The notes: a model not told the origin generated them from the letters alone. Shown: positions 1 through 7,943, numbered from the stretch's first letter. The stretch: 64,000 nucleotides of DNA from Rhizobium leguminosarum (GCF_004123835.1 NZ_MZMU01000024.1:372001-436000); one strand, 5' to 3'. Numbers and translations: made by a program.

Positions 1-5
1 CCTGA

Positions 6-21
6 TATTTCACGTGAAACA
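6..21. other. parS: parS-like ParB binding site 1
   Basis: The 16-mer TATTTCACGTGAAACA contains the palindrome TTTCACGTGAAA and differs from the general bacterial parS consensus (TGTTTCACGTGAAACA) at one position. It is the most origin-distal of four such sites in the window, about 32 kb from parAB, in a non-coding segment upstream of a terminator. The match is seen directly; ParB binding is inferred. Confidence 0.8.
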
Positions 22-28
22 GTTCCGG

Positions 29-60
29 CCCTTCGCATGATGCATGCGGAGGGCTTTTTT
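29..60 (+). terminator. Rho-independent terminator of an upstream, off-window gene
   Basis: The stem CCCTTCGCATG / CATGCGGAGGG (one mismatch) is followed directly by a C and a run of six T. It sits just inside the left edge, so it most likely ends a plus-strand gene lying outside the window. Confidence 0.75.
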
Positions 61-180
61 CTTAAGAGCGCTCGCCGGACCGGTTTGGTCGAATTATCCC
101 AAACGGACTATTCCTAGCCACAATCTCGTGTATTTTTGCGCCGGATTTTAACGAGCGGACAAATTCGAACGGACGACGAA

Positions 181-915
181 ATGCGGGCATTTTGGGCTTC
201 CCTGGACAGGCGCTGGCGCCGGAGCGATGCTGGCCTGCCGCCTTTGCGCTGGCAGGCCTGCCTTTTCGTCACGCTCAATGCCGTGATCCTTTCGATGCTG
301 CTCTTCGACGCGCCGATCGGCGCCAGCGAAGTTCCCGCACCGGTGAAACACCTCGGCGAGTTGCTGACCGGTTTCGGCGATTCCGCCTGGCTGATCTACA
401 CCAGCATCCTGCTGTTCTTTCAGGGCAGGGCCGGTTACAAGCTTTTGAAGACGGCGCGCTCCAAGGCGCAGGCGCTCTATGTCAGCTGGATCGGCGCCTA
501 TCTTTTCGCCACGGTCGTTTTCTCAGGACTTCTCGCCAATCTGCTGAAACGTGCGATCGGCAGGGCGCGTCCCGATCATTTCCACGACTACGGCATGTTT
601 TCCTTCGCGCCCTTTTCGGGCCATTCCGCTTTCGAAAGTTTCCCGTCCGGCCATTCCACCACGGTCGGCGCCTTCTTCGCCGCCTTCGCCTTGCTGTTTC
701 CGCGCTACCGTGTTGCCTTCATCGCTTGCGCCATCTGGCTCGCCATGACGCGCGTCATGGTCGGCGCCCATTATCCGAGCGACGTCATCGCCGGCCTTGC
801 CTTCGGCGGCTGGTTCTCGCTGCTGACGGCGATTGTCTTTGCCCGCTGCGGCTTGCTCTTCACGCTGGCGCCGGATGGCTGGCCGCTCTCGAAGCGGCTG
901 TTTCGCACTGCATAA
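181..915 (+). CDS. PAP2-family membrane phosphatase
   Basis: This is an integral membrane acid phosphatase of the PAP2 / lipid-phosphate phosphatase family, expected to dephosphorylate a lipid or polyprenyl phosphate at the membrane. All three signature blocks are visible in order: K-R-(x)5-A-R-P in the middle of the protein, P-S-G-H-S about 35 residues later, and R-(x)5-H-Y-P-S-D-V near the C-terminus. Several hydrophobic segments separate them. The start is uncertain: the frame is open back to a TTG at 136, which adds 15 residues, while the ATG at 181 has GGAC just upstream and is preferred. The true substrate (undecaprenyl-PP, phosphatidate or a lipid A precursor) cannot be told from sequence. 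The stop codon abuts a repeat element. Confidence 0.85.
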   Translation: MRAFWASLDRRWRRSDAGLPPLRWQACLFVTLNAVILSMLLFDAPIGASEVPAPVKHLGELLTGFGDSAWLIYTSILLFFQGRAGYKLLKTARSKAQALYVSWIGAYLFATVVFSGLLANLLKRAIGRARPDHFHDYGMFSFAPFSGHSAFESFPSGHSTTVGAFFAAFALLFPRYRVAFIACAIWLAMTRVMVGAHYPSDVIAGLAFGGWFSLLTAIVFARCGLLFTLAPDGWPLSKRLFRTA

Positions 916-1010
916 TTCCTTAAATCGGAATCGATTTAAGGATAAAACTATGCCGCAATTCAAAATGTTACAGCGTCCTTTGCGCGTCCGAAAAGACGCG
1001 CGGCGCTGTA
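911..1010. repeat. Rhizobial palindromic intergenic repeat, family A copy 1
   Basis: This copy has the motif CGGAATCGATTT followed by a TATGC block and AGCGTCCTTTG...GACGCGCGGCGCT, with an internal inverted repeat (GCGCGTC / GACGCGC). Related copies lie at 37783-37872 and 62461-62551. It looks like the RIME-type dispersed elements described in Rhizobium. It starts at the stop codon of the PAP2 gene. Confidence 0.7.
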
Positions 1011-1020
1011 ATATGGAAAA

Positions 1021-1049
1021 GCCCGGCGCCTTGTGAGCGCCGGGCCTAT
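1021..1049. terminator. Bidirectional terminator between convergent genes
   Basis: The perfect 9-bp stem GCCCGGCGC / GCGCCGGGC has a 7-nt loop. It is flanked by a T-rich tail on the plus side (CTATTTT) and by AAAA on the other side, which gives TTTT on the minus strand. It lies between the convergent PAP2 and MFS genes and can serve both. Confidence 0.75.
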
Positions 1050-1082
1050 TTTCTCAAGCAAGGATTGGGCTCAATCCGCCGC

Positions 1083-2969
1083 TCAATCCATGGCGTGGAT
1101 ATCCCTGTTCTTCGTTTCCGGCAGGAAGATCAGGCCGATCACCAGCGTGATCGTCGCAAAGACGATCGGGTACCAGAGACCGTAGTAGATATCGCCCGCG
1201 GCAGCGCTCATCGCGAAGGCCGTCGCCGGCAGCAGGCCGCCGAACCAGCCGTTGCCGATGTGATAGGGCAGCGACATGCCGGTGTAGCGGATGCGGGTCG
1301 GGAAAAGCTCGACCAGCAGAGCGGCGATCGGGCCGTAGACCATCGTCACATAGAGGACGAGGACGAACAGCACGGCGATCGTGCCGATCCAGTTGACGCG
1401 GGCGGGATCGGCGGTCATGGCGAAGGTGCCGCCATTGGCGATGTTGTAGACCGCCATGTCGGTGACGCCATTTGCCTCATCCGCCGTCAGCAGCTTGCCT
1501 TCGACCAACTTGGCTGCCGGCATTGCTTCCTTCTCGCCGGCGCGCACGGTATCGGCGTTGAGCGCCAGTTCCGGATTGGCGGCGATGAAGACATCGAGCT
1601 TGGAATCCGGCACCTTGGCGACACCGCGCTTCAGCGGATAGCCAGCATCATGAAGCGCAATGTTCACACTTTTTTCGAAGGCCGCAGTCATGCCCTTCGC
1701 CTTGTCGCCGGCGGCAGCGACGTCGAAGCTTGGGATCGTCGCGTTGCCGACCTTTACCGTTGCCGGCTGTCCGGCGGTACCTGGCACGACGTCGTAAGGC
1801 ACCGAGTTCCTAGTCAGGAACGCCGTCGCCACGTCGCAGGAGCTGGTGAACTTCGCCGTGCCGGTCGGGTTGAACTGGAACCTGCAATCGGCCGGATCAG
1901 CCGTCACCGTTGCCCGAATCGAAGCCTGAGCTTCGGCAAGCCCCGGGTTCGCCGTCCACGTCATCGCCTTGAACAGCGGATTATAGGTCACCGCCGCAAT
2001 GAGAAGGCCAGCCATGATGATCGGCTTGCGGCCGATCTTGTCGGAGAGGCCGCCGAAGATGACGAAGAAGGGCGTGCCGAGGAGAAGTGAGATGGCGACC
2101 ATGACATTGGCCGAGAACAGGTCCACCTTCAGCACGTTCTGCAGGAAGAACAGTGCATAGAACTGGCCGCCGTACCAGACGACCGCCTGGCCCATGGTGG
2201 CGCCGAGCAGCGCGATGATCGCGATCTTGGCATTTTTCCATGTCCCGAAGGCCTCGGTCAGCGGCGCCTTGGAGCCCTTACCTTCCGCCTTCATCCGCTG
2301 GAAAGCCGGCGATTCGTTCATCTTTAGGCGGATCCATACGGAAATGCCGAGCAGAACGAACGAGAGCAGGAACGGAATGCGCCAGCCCCAGGCGGCAAAC
2401 TCAGCCGCACCCATCAGATATTGAACAAAGACGATGACGATCAGCGACAGGAACAGGCCGAGCGTCGCCGTCGTCTGGATCCATGAGGTGAAGTAGCCGC
2501 GGCGTCCGTTCGGCGCATGTTCGGCGACATAGGTTGCCGCACCGCCATATTCACCGCCCAGCGCCAGACCCTGGAGCAGGCGCAGCGCGATCAGGATGAT
2601 CGGGGCTGCGATACCGATGGTGGCGGCACCCGGCAGGATGCCGACGAGGAAGGTCGACAGACCCATGATCATGATCGTCATCAGGAAGGTGTATTTACGG
2701 CCGACGAGATCGCCGAGACGGCCGAACACCAGCGCGCCGAAGGGGCGGACCAGGAAGCCGGCGGCAAAGGCGAGCAGCGTGAAGATGTTACGCGTTGCCT
2801 CGGGATATTGGGTGAAATAGGTCGCACCTATATAGGTGGCGAGCGAACCATAGAGATAGAAATCGTACCATTCGAAAACGGTGCCAAGCGACGAGGCGAA
2901 GATGACCTTCTTCTCCTCGCCGGTCATCGGACCGGCCTTCGCGCCGTCGATGCTTGCGACATTTGCCAT
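1083..2969 (-). CDS. MFS transporter, metabolite:H+ symporter (MHS) family, with large insertion
   Basis: This is an inner-membrane secondary transporter of the MHS branch of the major facilitator superfamily (the family of ShiA, ProP and KgtP). The N-half shows F-E-W-Y-D-F-Y-L-Y-G in TM1, the MFS loop 2-3 signature G-R-L-G-D-L-V-G-R-K, and G-L-A-L-G-G-E-Y-G-G-A, all typical of MHS proteins. The second loop signature G-G-L-S-D-K-I-G-R-K follows at about residue 310. At 628 residues it is roughly 100-200 longer than the family norm. The extra length is a hydrophilic stretch at about residues 335-523, between C-half membrane segments, containing two cysteines. The ATG is preceded by a GGAGGA ribosome site. 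The substrate is unknown; a dicarboxylate, shikimate or betaine-like compound is possible. Confidence 0.88.
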   Translation of the reverse strand: MANVASIDGAKAGPMTGEEKKVIFASSLGTVFEWYDFYLYGSLATYIGATYFTQYPEATRNIFTLLAFAAGFLVRPFGALVFGRLGDLVGRKYTFLMTIMIMGLSTFLVGILPGAATIGIAAPIILIALRLLQGLALGGEYGGAATYVAEHAPNGRRGYFTSWIQTTATLGLFLSLIVIVFVQYLMGAAEFAAWGWRIPFLLSFVLLGISVWIRLKMNESPAFQRMKAEGKGSKAPLTEAFGTWKNAKIAIIALLGATMGQAVVWYGGQFYALFFLQNVLKVDLFSANVMVAISLLLGTPFFVIFGGLSDKIGRKPIIMAGLLIAAVTYNPLFKAMTWTANPGLAEAQASIRATVTADPADCRFQFNPTGTAKFTSSCDVATAFLTRNSVPYDVVPGTAGQPATVKVGNATIPSFDVAAAGDKAKGMTAAFEKSVNIALHDAGYPLKRGVAKVPDSKLDVFIAANPELALNADTVRAGEKEAMPAAKLVEGKLLTADEANGVTDMAVYNIANGGTFAMTADPARVNWIGTIAVLFVLVLYVTMVYGPIAALLVELFPTRIRYTGMSLPYHIGNGWFGGLLPATAFAMSAAAGDIYYGLWYPIVFATITLVIGLIFLPETKNRDIHAMD

Positions 2970-3204
2970 TGTCTGTCCTCCACAGAGTGATGATCAACGC
3001 GTGCGGCCTACTTCTCCTCAAAGCATATCCCTGGCCGCGACACGCCTGACGGGAGTGTGCCAGAAACGACAGATCAAAAAGAGAGATGCTTTCGGATTAT
3101 GACTTTAGTCTAATGGCGCCACGCTTTGTCATGCGCATCAAGATCTCCGCCGCCCGTGGCGATAGAGCAGCCGGAGGTTTCACGGCGGTTGTGATGTGGA
3201 TCCG

Positions 3205-4521
3205 TTATGCTCTTAGCGCCTGCGCCGGCGATTGCCGGTAGGCGAGTACTGCCGGCAGCGCGGCAAGAATCGTGGCAAAGGCAAGCAGCACCGCTGCAAG
3301 CCCGGCATCTTCACGGGCGAAGCCGACCGGCATGGCGACCCCGCTCGTCTCAGAGAACATGCCGGACAAGATGAGGGCCGCGGCATAACCGAGTACGAAT
3401 CCGAGTGCGATGCCGACCGCCACCAGGAAGAAGAATTCCAGCCAGACGATGCCGAAAATCGCGCCGCGCGGGGCACCGAAGGCCCTGAGTGCGCCGATCT
3501 GACGGCGGCGCTGGCCGATATGGATGACCGTGACCAGCACTAGCGAGGCTGCGACGAGAGCTTGCGCGCCGGAGGCGACCGCGACGAGGATCTGTTTGGC
3601 GTCGCCGAGCGTGGCGTAGAGATTGGTCAGCACCTCGCCGGGAAAGACGGCGACGGTATTGCCGCTACGATAGTCCTGCCGCAGCTTGTAGGCATCGGCG
3701 ATCGTCTTCGGCTTGACGAGAATGGCAGGAAGGCCGGGAGCGCCCGCAGTCCAGCTCTCATCCAGCGCGGCATCCGGATCGGCCTCCCCGTGATGCTCAT
3801 GCCCATCGTGATCAGGGCCGGCTTTCTCATGCGCATGACCATGTTCAGCGCTATCCGTACCGGACGCCACTTCATGATCGTGCTCGGCTTCGGCACCGCC
3901 CTCCGCATGTTCCTCCGCCTCCATGCCATGGATGTGCCAGACGGCCTGGATCGGAACGAGAATGGCCCGATCCCAGGCGGTGCCGGTCGGCCGCAAGCGG
4001 CCGGCGATATGATAGACGAGCTCGGTATGGGTCTCGCCGCCCTCTTCCAGCGACCCGTGCATCGGCTTGATCTCGCCGCCGAGCGACAGCTTGACAGCGG
4101 CGCCGATCACGGCTTCGCCCTCGCGCCCGAAAATCTTGCCTTCGGCTAGACCGCCGGACAGGTTCTGCGCCAGCATGGTCGTCGTGCCGATGATCGGATA
4201 GCCGGAGAAGGAATCGCCGAAGCCGATCGGAGCTGCCCAATCGACCCGTGGATCCGCGGCAAGTTTGCCCAGCACTTCGCCCGGCATCAGCGGCAAAGGC
4301 GAGGGCTGCAGGAAGACGGAGGACAGCACGAGCTGCGTCTCGCTGCCGCCGGCGCCGATGACAAGATCGAACTTGTCGGCAGCGCGTGCGCTGCCGAGAC
4401 GAAGCGCCCGCTCCTGCAGGACGACGGAAACGCCGAGCGCGGTCGCAAGCGCCACCAGCAGCACGACCACCAGCGATCCCGCCCAAAGGCGACGAAGATC
4501 GGAAAGGATGAAGCGGATCAT
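3205..4521 (-). CDS. MacB/FtsX-type ABC transporter permease with His-rich loop
   Basis: This is a permease of the MacB/LolC/FtsX class. One membrane segment lies near residues 15-35, followed by a large extracytoplasmic region and a C-terminal FtsX domain with three membrane segments (the cytoplasmic motif G-Q-R-R-R-Q-I-G-A-L-R-A-F-G-A is clear). An unusual stretch at about residues 196-250 carries twelve histidines among Asp/Glu residues, which suggests metal binding. The gene overlaps the ATPase gene by four bases (ATGA), so the two are translationally coupled. A related arrangement, a MacB-like ABC system with a DUF3299 protein, is known to me as a zinc-responsive operon in Pseudomonas (PA4063-PA4066). 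The transported substrate is not known. Confidence 0.85.
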   Translation of the reverse strand: MIRFILSDLRRLWAGSLVVVLLVALATALGVSVVLQERALRLGSARAADKFDLVIGAGGSETQLVLSSVFLQPSPLPLMPGEVLGKLAADPRVDWAAPIGFGDSFSGYPIIGTTTMLAQNLSGGLAEGKIFGREGEAVIGAAVKLSLGGEIKPMHGSLEEGGETHTELVYHIAGRLRPTGTAWDRAILVPIQAVWHIHGMEAEEHAEGGAEAEHDHEVASGTDSAEHGHAHEKAGPDHDGHEHHGEADPDAALDESWTAGAPGLPAILVKPKTIADAYKLRQDYRSGNTVAVFPGEVLTNLYATLGDAKQILVAVASGAQALVAASLVLVTVIHIGQRRRQIGALRAFGAPRGAIFGIVWLEFFFLVAVGIALGFVLGYAAALILSGMFSETSGVAMPVGFAREDAGLAAVLLAFATILAALPAVLAYRQSPAQALRA

Positions 4522-5210
4522 GCAGCTTCTCCTGCCGTTGCCGCGGAATCTTCGCTGATCCGGCCGGAACCGAAGGTGATCCGCCGATCGAGGCGGCTGG
4601 CCAAGCGCTGGTCGTGTGAAACGACGATCAGCGTGCTGCCTTCGGCGATGGCCAGATCGAGGATGAGATCGCCGACCGCCTCGCCGCTTTCGGCATCGAG
4701 GCTTGCGGTCGGCTCGTCGGCGATGATGACGCCGGGCTTGCGCAGCAGCGCCCGGCCGATCGCCACGCGCTGCATCTCGCCGCGCGACATGGTTTCGATC
4801 TTCTGGCCCGGACGGGAAAGACCGACGGTGCTCAAAAGCGAATGCGCCCGCTCGATGACATCATCCGTGGCGGCGCCGGCAAGACGCGCCGGCAGCAGCA
4901 CGTTATCCAGCGCCGACAGGCCGGGGAAGAGATGGAACTCCTGCATAACCAGGCCGATATTGGCGGCACGGAATCGGTCGCGCCGGCTTTCTGAAAAATT
5001 CGCGATATCCTCGCCGTTCCAGCGGATGCGGCCTTGGCGTGTCCGCTCCAGCCCGGCAACGATATTGACGAAGGTGCTTTTGCCGGAACCGGAAGCGCCT
5101 GTAATGGCGACCCTGCTGCCGGCATCGATCGACAGGCGGCCGATCGCCAGTGCCGGCGAGGACAGGCCCCGGAAGGCAACGGAAAGGTTTTCGATATCAA
5201 GAGCGAGCAT
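4518..5210 (-). CDS. LolD/MacB-type ABC transporter ATPase
   Basis: This is the ATP-binding subunit of an ABC system (230 residues). Walker A G-A-S-G-S-G-K-S-T lies at about residues 38-46, the Q-loop in V-M-Q-E-F-H-L-F-P, the signature M-S-R-G-E-M-Q-R-V, Walker B V-I-I-A-D-E-P-T-A-S-L-D, and the switch histidine in V-V-S-H-D. Its nearest families are LolD, MacB and FtsE. The frame is open further upstream, but the ATG at 5210 gives the normal N-terminus and falls five bases after the stop of the DUF3299-like gene. It pairs with the overlapping permease downstream. Confidence 0.9.
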   Translation of the reverse strand: MLALDIENLSVAFRGLSSPALAIGRLSIDAGSRVAITGASGSGKSTFVNIVAGLERTRQGRIRWNGEDIANFSESRRDRFRAANIGLVMQEFHLFPGLSALDNVLLPARLAGAATDDVIERAHSLLSTVGLSRPGQKIETMSRGEMQRVAIGRALLRKPGVIIADEPTASLDAESGEAVGDLILDLAIAEGSTLIVVSHDQRLASRLDRRITFGSGRISEDSAATAGEAA

Positions 5211-5215
5211 ATCGT

Positions 5216-5683
5216 TCAGGCAGCGGAATATTCGGCTTGGCGGAGGCGCAGCAGGCTGACGAAGCCGGTGTCCGGGTCCGTCCAGGAACCGTATTCCAGC
5301 GTGCCGCGCACTTCTATCGTCTGGCGCGGCTGCACGAAGGTCTGCTTCTCGCCGAGATAGACGACGACGATATTGTCCGGCCAATCCGCATCCGAGGAGC
5401 AGAAGGGGCAGAGCGACATCGGCACCTCGGTGAGCACGAAGAACTGGGCCTCGGCTTTCAACGGCGGTGCCATGAAACCTTTCATGCTGACGTCGTTGCC
5501 GGCAAGGCGCTTCACCTTGTCGGAAAATTCGAGGCCGAGCACGCCGAACTTGCCGTAAAGTTCATCGAAGCTGATCGAGGAATCCGCAGCAGAACTCGGG
5601 CGAGCCACAGCGGTAAAGGCTAGCGTACCGATGGCGCCGATCAGGCCGCGGCGGCTGAGATGCAGCGAAGGGAGCTTTTCCAT
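5216..5683 (-). CDS. Tat-exported DUF3299-like protein with CxxC motif
   Basis: This is a 155-residue exported protein. The N-terminus has a twin-arginine motif (S-R-R-G-L-I-G) followed by a hydrophobic segment and a probable cleavage site after about residue 32. The core has G-F-M-A-P-P-L, then F-V-L-T-E-V-P-M-S-L-C-P-F-C, the pattern of DUF3299 proteins, whose CxxC may bind metal. The start at 5683 is chosen because it yields the signal peptide and has GGAG upstream; an open frame continues 103 codons further and is not needed. Tat export implies folding or cofactor loading before export. DUF3299 proteins accompany MacB-like ABC genes in zinc-responsive operons elsewhere. The exact function is unknown. 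Confidence 0.75.
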   Translation of the reverse strand: MEKLPSLHLSRRGLIGAIGTLAFTAVARPSSAADSSISFDELYGKFGVLGLEFSDKVKRLAGNDVSMKGFMAPPLKAEAQFFVLTEVPMSLCPFCSSDADWPDNIVVVYLGEKQTFVQPRQTIEVRGTLEYGSWTDPDTGFVSLLRLRQAEYSAA

Positions 5684-5702
5684 GGCGATCTCCAAGAATG
5701 AA

Positions 5703-5772
5703 GTCCCGGCCGCTGAACGGCCGGGACCATGATCGACGAAAGGGGCAAGGCCGGCAAGCGGCCTTGCCGGAT
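5703..5772 (-). other. Hairpins between phosphatase gene and the DUF3299/ABC genes
   Basis: A perfect 10-bp stem, GTCCCGGCCG / CGGCCGGGAC (5703-5727), is followed by a second GC-rich stem (5750-5772, CCGGCAAG / CTTGCCGG). Neither has a convincing T-run on the minus strand. They may attenuate or process a transcript running from the phosphatase into the ABC genes. Confidence 0.5.
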
Positions 5773-5777
5773 TCAGA

Positions 5778-7532
5778 TCAGTTCGTCTGCTTGGCGCCGA
5801 GAGCGAAGGTGTCGGCAAGCACGCGATAGACGTCGCTCTGTTCCATGTAACCATGGAATTCTTCCGAACCCGGGCCTGCCGACTGCAGGACGACGTCGTC
5901 GACCGCATGGACGCCACTTTCGCTGCTCTTCGGAAGATTGCCCTGAACGAAGACCGCGCCGGGAACATCCTTATACTGCTCGTTGGCGACATATTCCTTC
6001 TTTTCGTTCTGGACAGCCGGAACGAACGGACCGTCGAGCTTCGGACGGAAGGTCTCGTAGTGATCGGGGCCGTTATTGGCGCTCAGGAACAGCCGGCGGC
6101 TGACGTCGACCTTATCGGGATAGCCGTCGCCGTTTTCGTCCTTGTAGTTCGGGAAGCCAGCCTCGGCATAGGTCCCGACCTTTTCGCGCATTTCCGTGCC
6201 GGGCTTCTCATCATCGACGGTACCGATGATCGATACGCCGTGGGTGTGGTCGCCGGTGACGACGATCAGCGTATCAGGATGGGCCTTCTGGAACTCGCGG
6301 GCAACACCGATCGCCTTGTCGAATTCGATGGTGTCGATGACCGCACGATCCCAATCTAGTGGATGCGACATCTTGTCGATGGAGGAGCCTTCGACCATCA
6401 GAAAGAAACCCTCCGGATTCTTCGAGAGGCGATCGAGCGCAACCTTGGTCATATCAACGAGGCCCGGCTGGTTCGGGAACTTATCGACCGTGCCCTTCTT
6501 CAGGAACTCTCGATCGAGCGTGACGTCCATGTTGCCGGTGTGGAAGAGACCGAGGAGATTGCCTTCAACCGAGGCATTGGCGGCGAGCTCGTTCTTATCG
6601 GTCGCCAGCTTATAGCCGGCATCCTGGAACAGCTTGATGTAATCCTGGTTATCCTTGCGCTTCGAACCGGCAACCTCCTTGCCGAGGAAATAGGCCGAAC
6701 CGCCGCCAAGGATAACTTCCGGCTTCACCTCGAGCAGCATGCCGACGATGTCGGCCTTGTCGTTGCGGCTGCGGGTATGGGAAACGACCGCAGCTGGCGT
6801 CGCGTCCTCGACTTCGGAGGTCGCGACGATACCGATCGACTTCTTGGTCGTGCGGCGAACGGCTTCCCCAAAGGTTTCGACACGCGGATCATCGAGCAGA
6901 GCCGGCGTACGGTCCGCATAAACGCCGAGTGCGTTGACGGCCGTCTTATGGCCCGTCATGAAGGCCGACATGGTGTTGGCCGAGTCGGTGGCAACCGCAT
7001 TCGTCGCCGACGTGCCGATGAAAGCCATGCGATCGAGGTCGTCCATGTTCAGCCGGCCATTGGCCTTCCCTTCGGTCATGCCCTTGGACATGATGCGGGC
7101 GGCGGTGCGGTGCGCAACGGAAAGCCCATCACCCAAGAGGAAGATGATGTTCTTGGCCTTCGGCTGAGCCGCGGTTTCGTAGACGTTCCAGGTAACGGAC
7201 TTCGTTTCGTCGCCGGCAGCGACCTCGACCTTATAGGCGCCGGGGGCGGAAATCTTCAGGCCGCGCAGCAGGATAGCGGAGCCGAGAGCCTTGTCATCCT
7301 TGCCTTTTTCCAGTTCGACGAACTGCGCCTCGCCCCCGAGGACGGTCTTGTAGTCCTGGCCGTTGACCGTGATCTTCACGTCTTCGGGCTTGACTTGCTT
7401 GTTGAGCTCGACCTTGAAATCGAACGGTGAACCGGCAAGAATCGTCGCGCGATCAAGCGGATAAACCGTCGTCGCCTGAGCGGCGCCCGCAAGGATGGTG
7501 GTGGCCGCAAAGGCGGCAAGAAGCGTACGCAT
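5778..7532 (-). CDS. phoA: Periplasmic alkaline phosphatase (PhoA family)
   Basis: This is a secreted alkaline phosphatase that releases phosphate from organic monoesters. A Sec signal peptide ends after about residue 20 (A-G-A-A-Q-A). An extra N-terminal beta-rich domain (about 21-125) precedes the phosphatase fold. That fold has the metal-binding N-I-I-F-L-L-G-D-G, the catalytic serine in A-T-D-S-A-N-T-M, the metal residues of M-V-E-G-S-S-I-D and G-D-H-T-H-G, and a late histidine in S-G-V-H-A-V-D-D. At 584 residues it is longer than E. coli PhoA because of the N-terminal domain. A Pho box lies 58 bases upstream of the ATG, so PhoB induction under phosphate starvation is likely. The enzyme class needs zinc and magnesium, which may explain the downstream His-rich ABC system. 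Confidence 0.93.
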   Translation of the reverse strand: MRTLLAAFAATTILAGAAQATTVYPLDRATILAGSPFDFKVELNKQVKPEDVKITVNGQDYKTVLGGEAQFVELEKGKDDKALGSAILLRGLKISAPGAYKVEVAAGDETKSVTWNVYETAAQPKAKNIIFLLGDGLSVAHRTAARIMSKGMTEGKANGRLNMDDLDRMAFIGTSATNAVATDSANTMSAFMTGHKTAVNALGVYADRTPALLDDPRVETFGEAVRRTTKKSIGIVATSEVEDATPAAVVSHTRSRNDKADIVGMLLEVKPEVILGGGSAYFLGKEVAGSKRKDNQDYIKLFQDAGYKLATDKNELAANASVEGNLLGLFHTGNMDVTLDREFLKKGTVDKFPNQPGLVDMTKVALDRLSKNPEGFFLMVEGSSIDKMSHPLDWDRAVIDTIEFDKAIGVAREFQKAHPDTLIVVTGDHTHGVSIIGTVDDEKPGTEMREKVGTYAEAGFPNYKDENGDGYPDKVDVSRRLFLSANNGPDHYETFRPKLDGPFVPAVQNEKKEYVANEQYKDVPGAVFVQGNLPKSSESGVHAVDDVVLQSAGPGSEEFHGYMEQSDVYRVLADTFALGAKQTN

Positions 7533-7589
7533 GGAAAACCCCCGTTTTCGTTGCAGACATTAACAACCGGGCCGGGATACCTCCCGAGA

Positions 7590-7607
7590 ATGACAGCGGC
7601 ATGACAA
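7590..7607 (-). promoter_or_regulatory. Pho box (PhoB operator)
   Basis: Read on the minus strand the site is TTGTCAT-GCCG-CTGTCAT. The two 7-mers match the PhoB repeat consensus CTGTCAT (6/7 and 7/7) with the canonical 4-base spacer. It sits 58 bases upstream of the alkaline phosphatase start. The match is direct; activation by PhoB is inferred from the family rule. Confidence 0.88.
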
Positions 7608-7712
7608 AACGTCGCAGCATTGCGGCCGCCGCTTTCGCATGCCGGCTCTGAGCGCAAAAACCTTGACTCCTGTGGAAAACCTTCTAAGAGCAACAGCGGA
7701 AAAGGAATCTCC

Positions 7713-7832
7713 ATGGTTCGCGACGAACACGCCATTGCCGAATGCAATGACCGGGCACGAGTTGCCGGGGTGGACATTGCCGTTCCGGTTTCTTCCAAAA
7801 CCAAGGCCAAAACGACGACGAAAACCGTCTGA
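7713..7832 (+). CDS. Small hypothetical protein (39 aa)
   Basis: A short frame opens with ATG eight bases after an AAGGA ribosome site. It encodes an acidic N-half and a Lys/Thr/Ala-rich tail. It sits alone in the 411-base gap between the divergent phoA and asd genes (7533-7943) and is followed by a 22-bp perfect palindrome. I do not recognise the product. The good ribosome site and third-position GC bias are the only support. It could also be chance. Confidence 0.4.
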   Translation: MVRDEHAIAECNDRARVAGVDIAVPVSSKTKAKTTTKTV

Positions 7833-7876
7833 CGTCTCTGGCCTGCCGCTCTCTCCCCGGCTCGGCTGGGGACAGG

Positions 7877-7898
7877 AAGACGCGATTAATCGCGTCTT
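7877..7898. other. Perfect 22-bp palindrome upstream of asd
   Basis: AAGACGCGATTAATCGCGTCTT is its own reverse complement, with TTAA at its centre and followed by TCCCC. It may be an operator for asd or a terminator for the small frame before it. There is no real T-run, so termination is doubtful. It ends 45 bases before the asd start. Confidence 0.5.
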
Positions 7899-7943
7899 TC
7901 CCCTCACCGGACAAGAGGAGAGAAGAGAAAGAGAGCTTGAGAA

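Noticed and set aside
1065..2090. 341-codon plus-strand frame opposite the MHS transporter
   Set aside because: Composition rich in Arg, Gly, His and Asp, typical of antisense frames; the transporter on the other strand is unmistakable.
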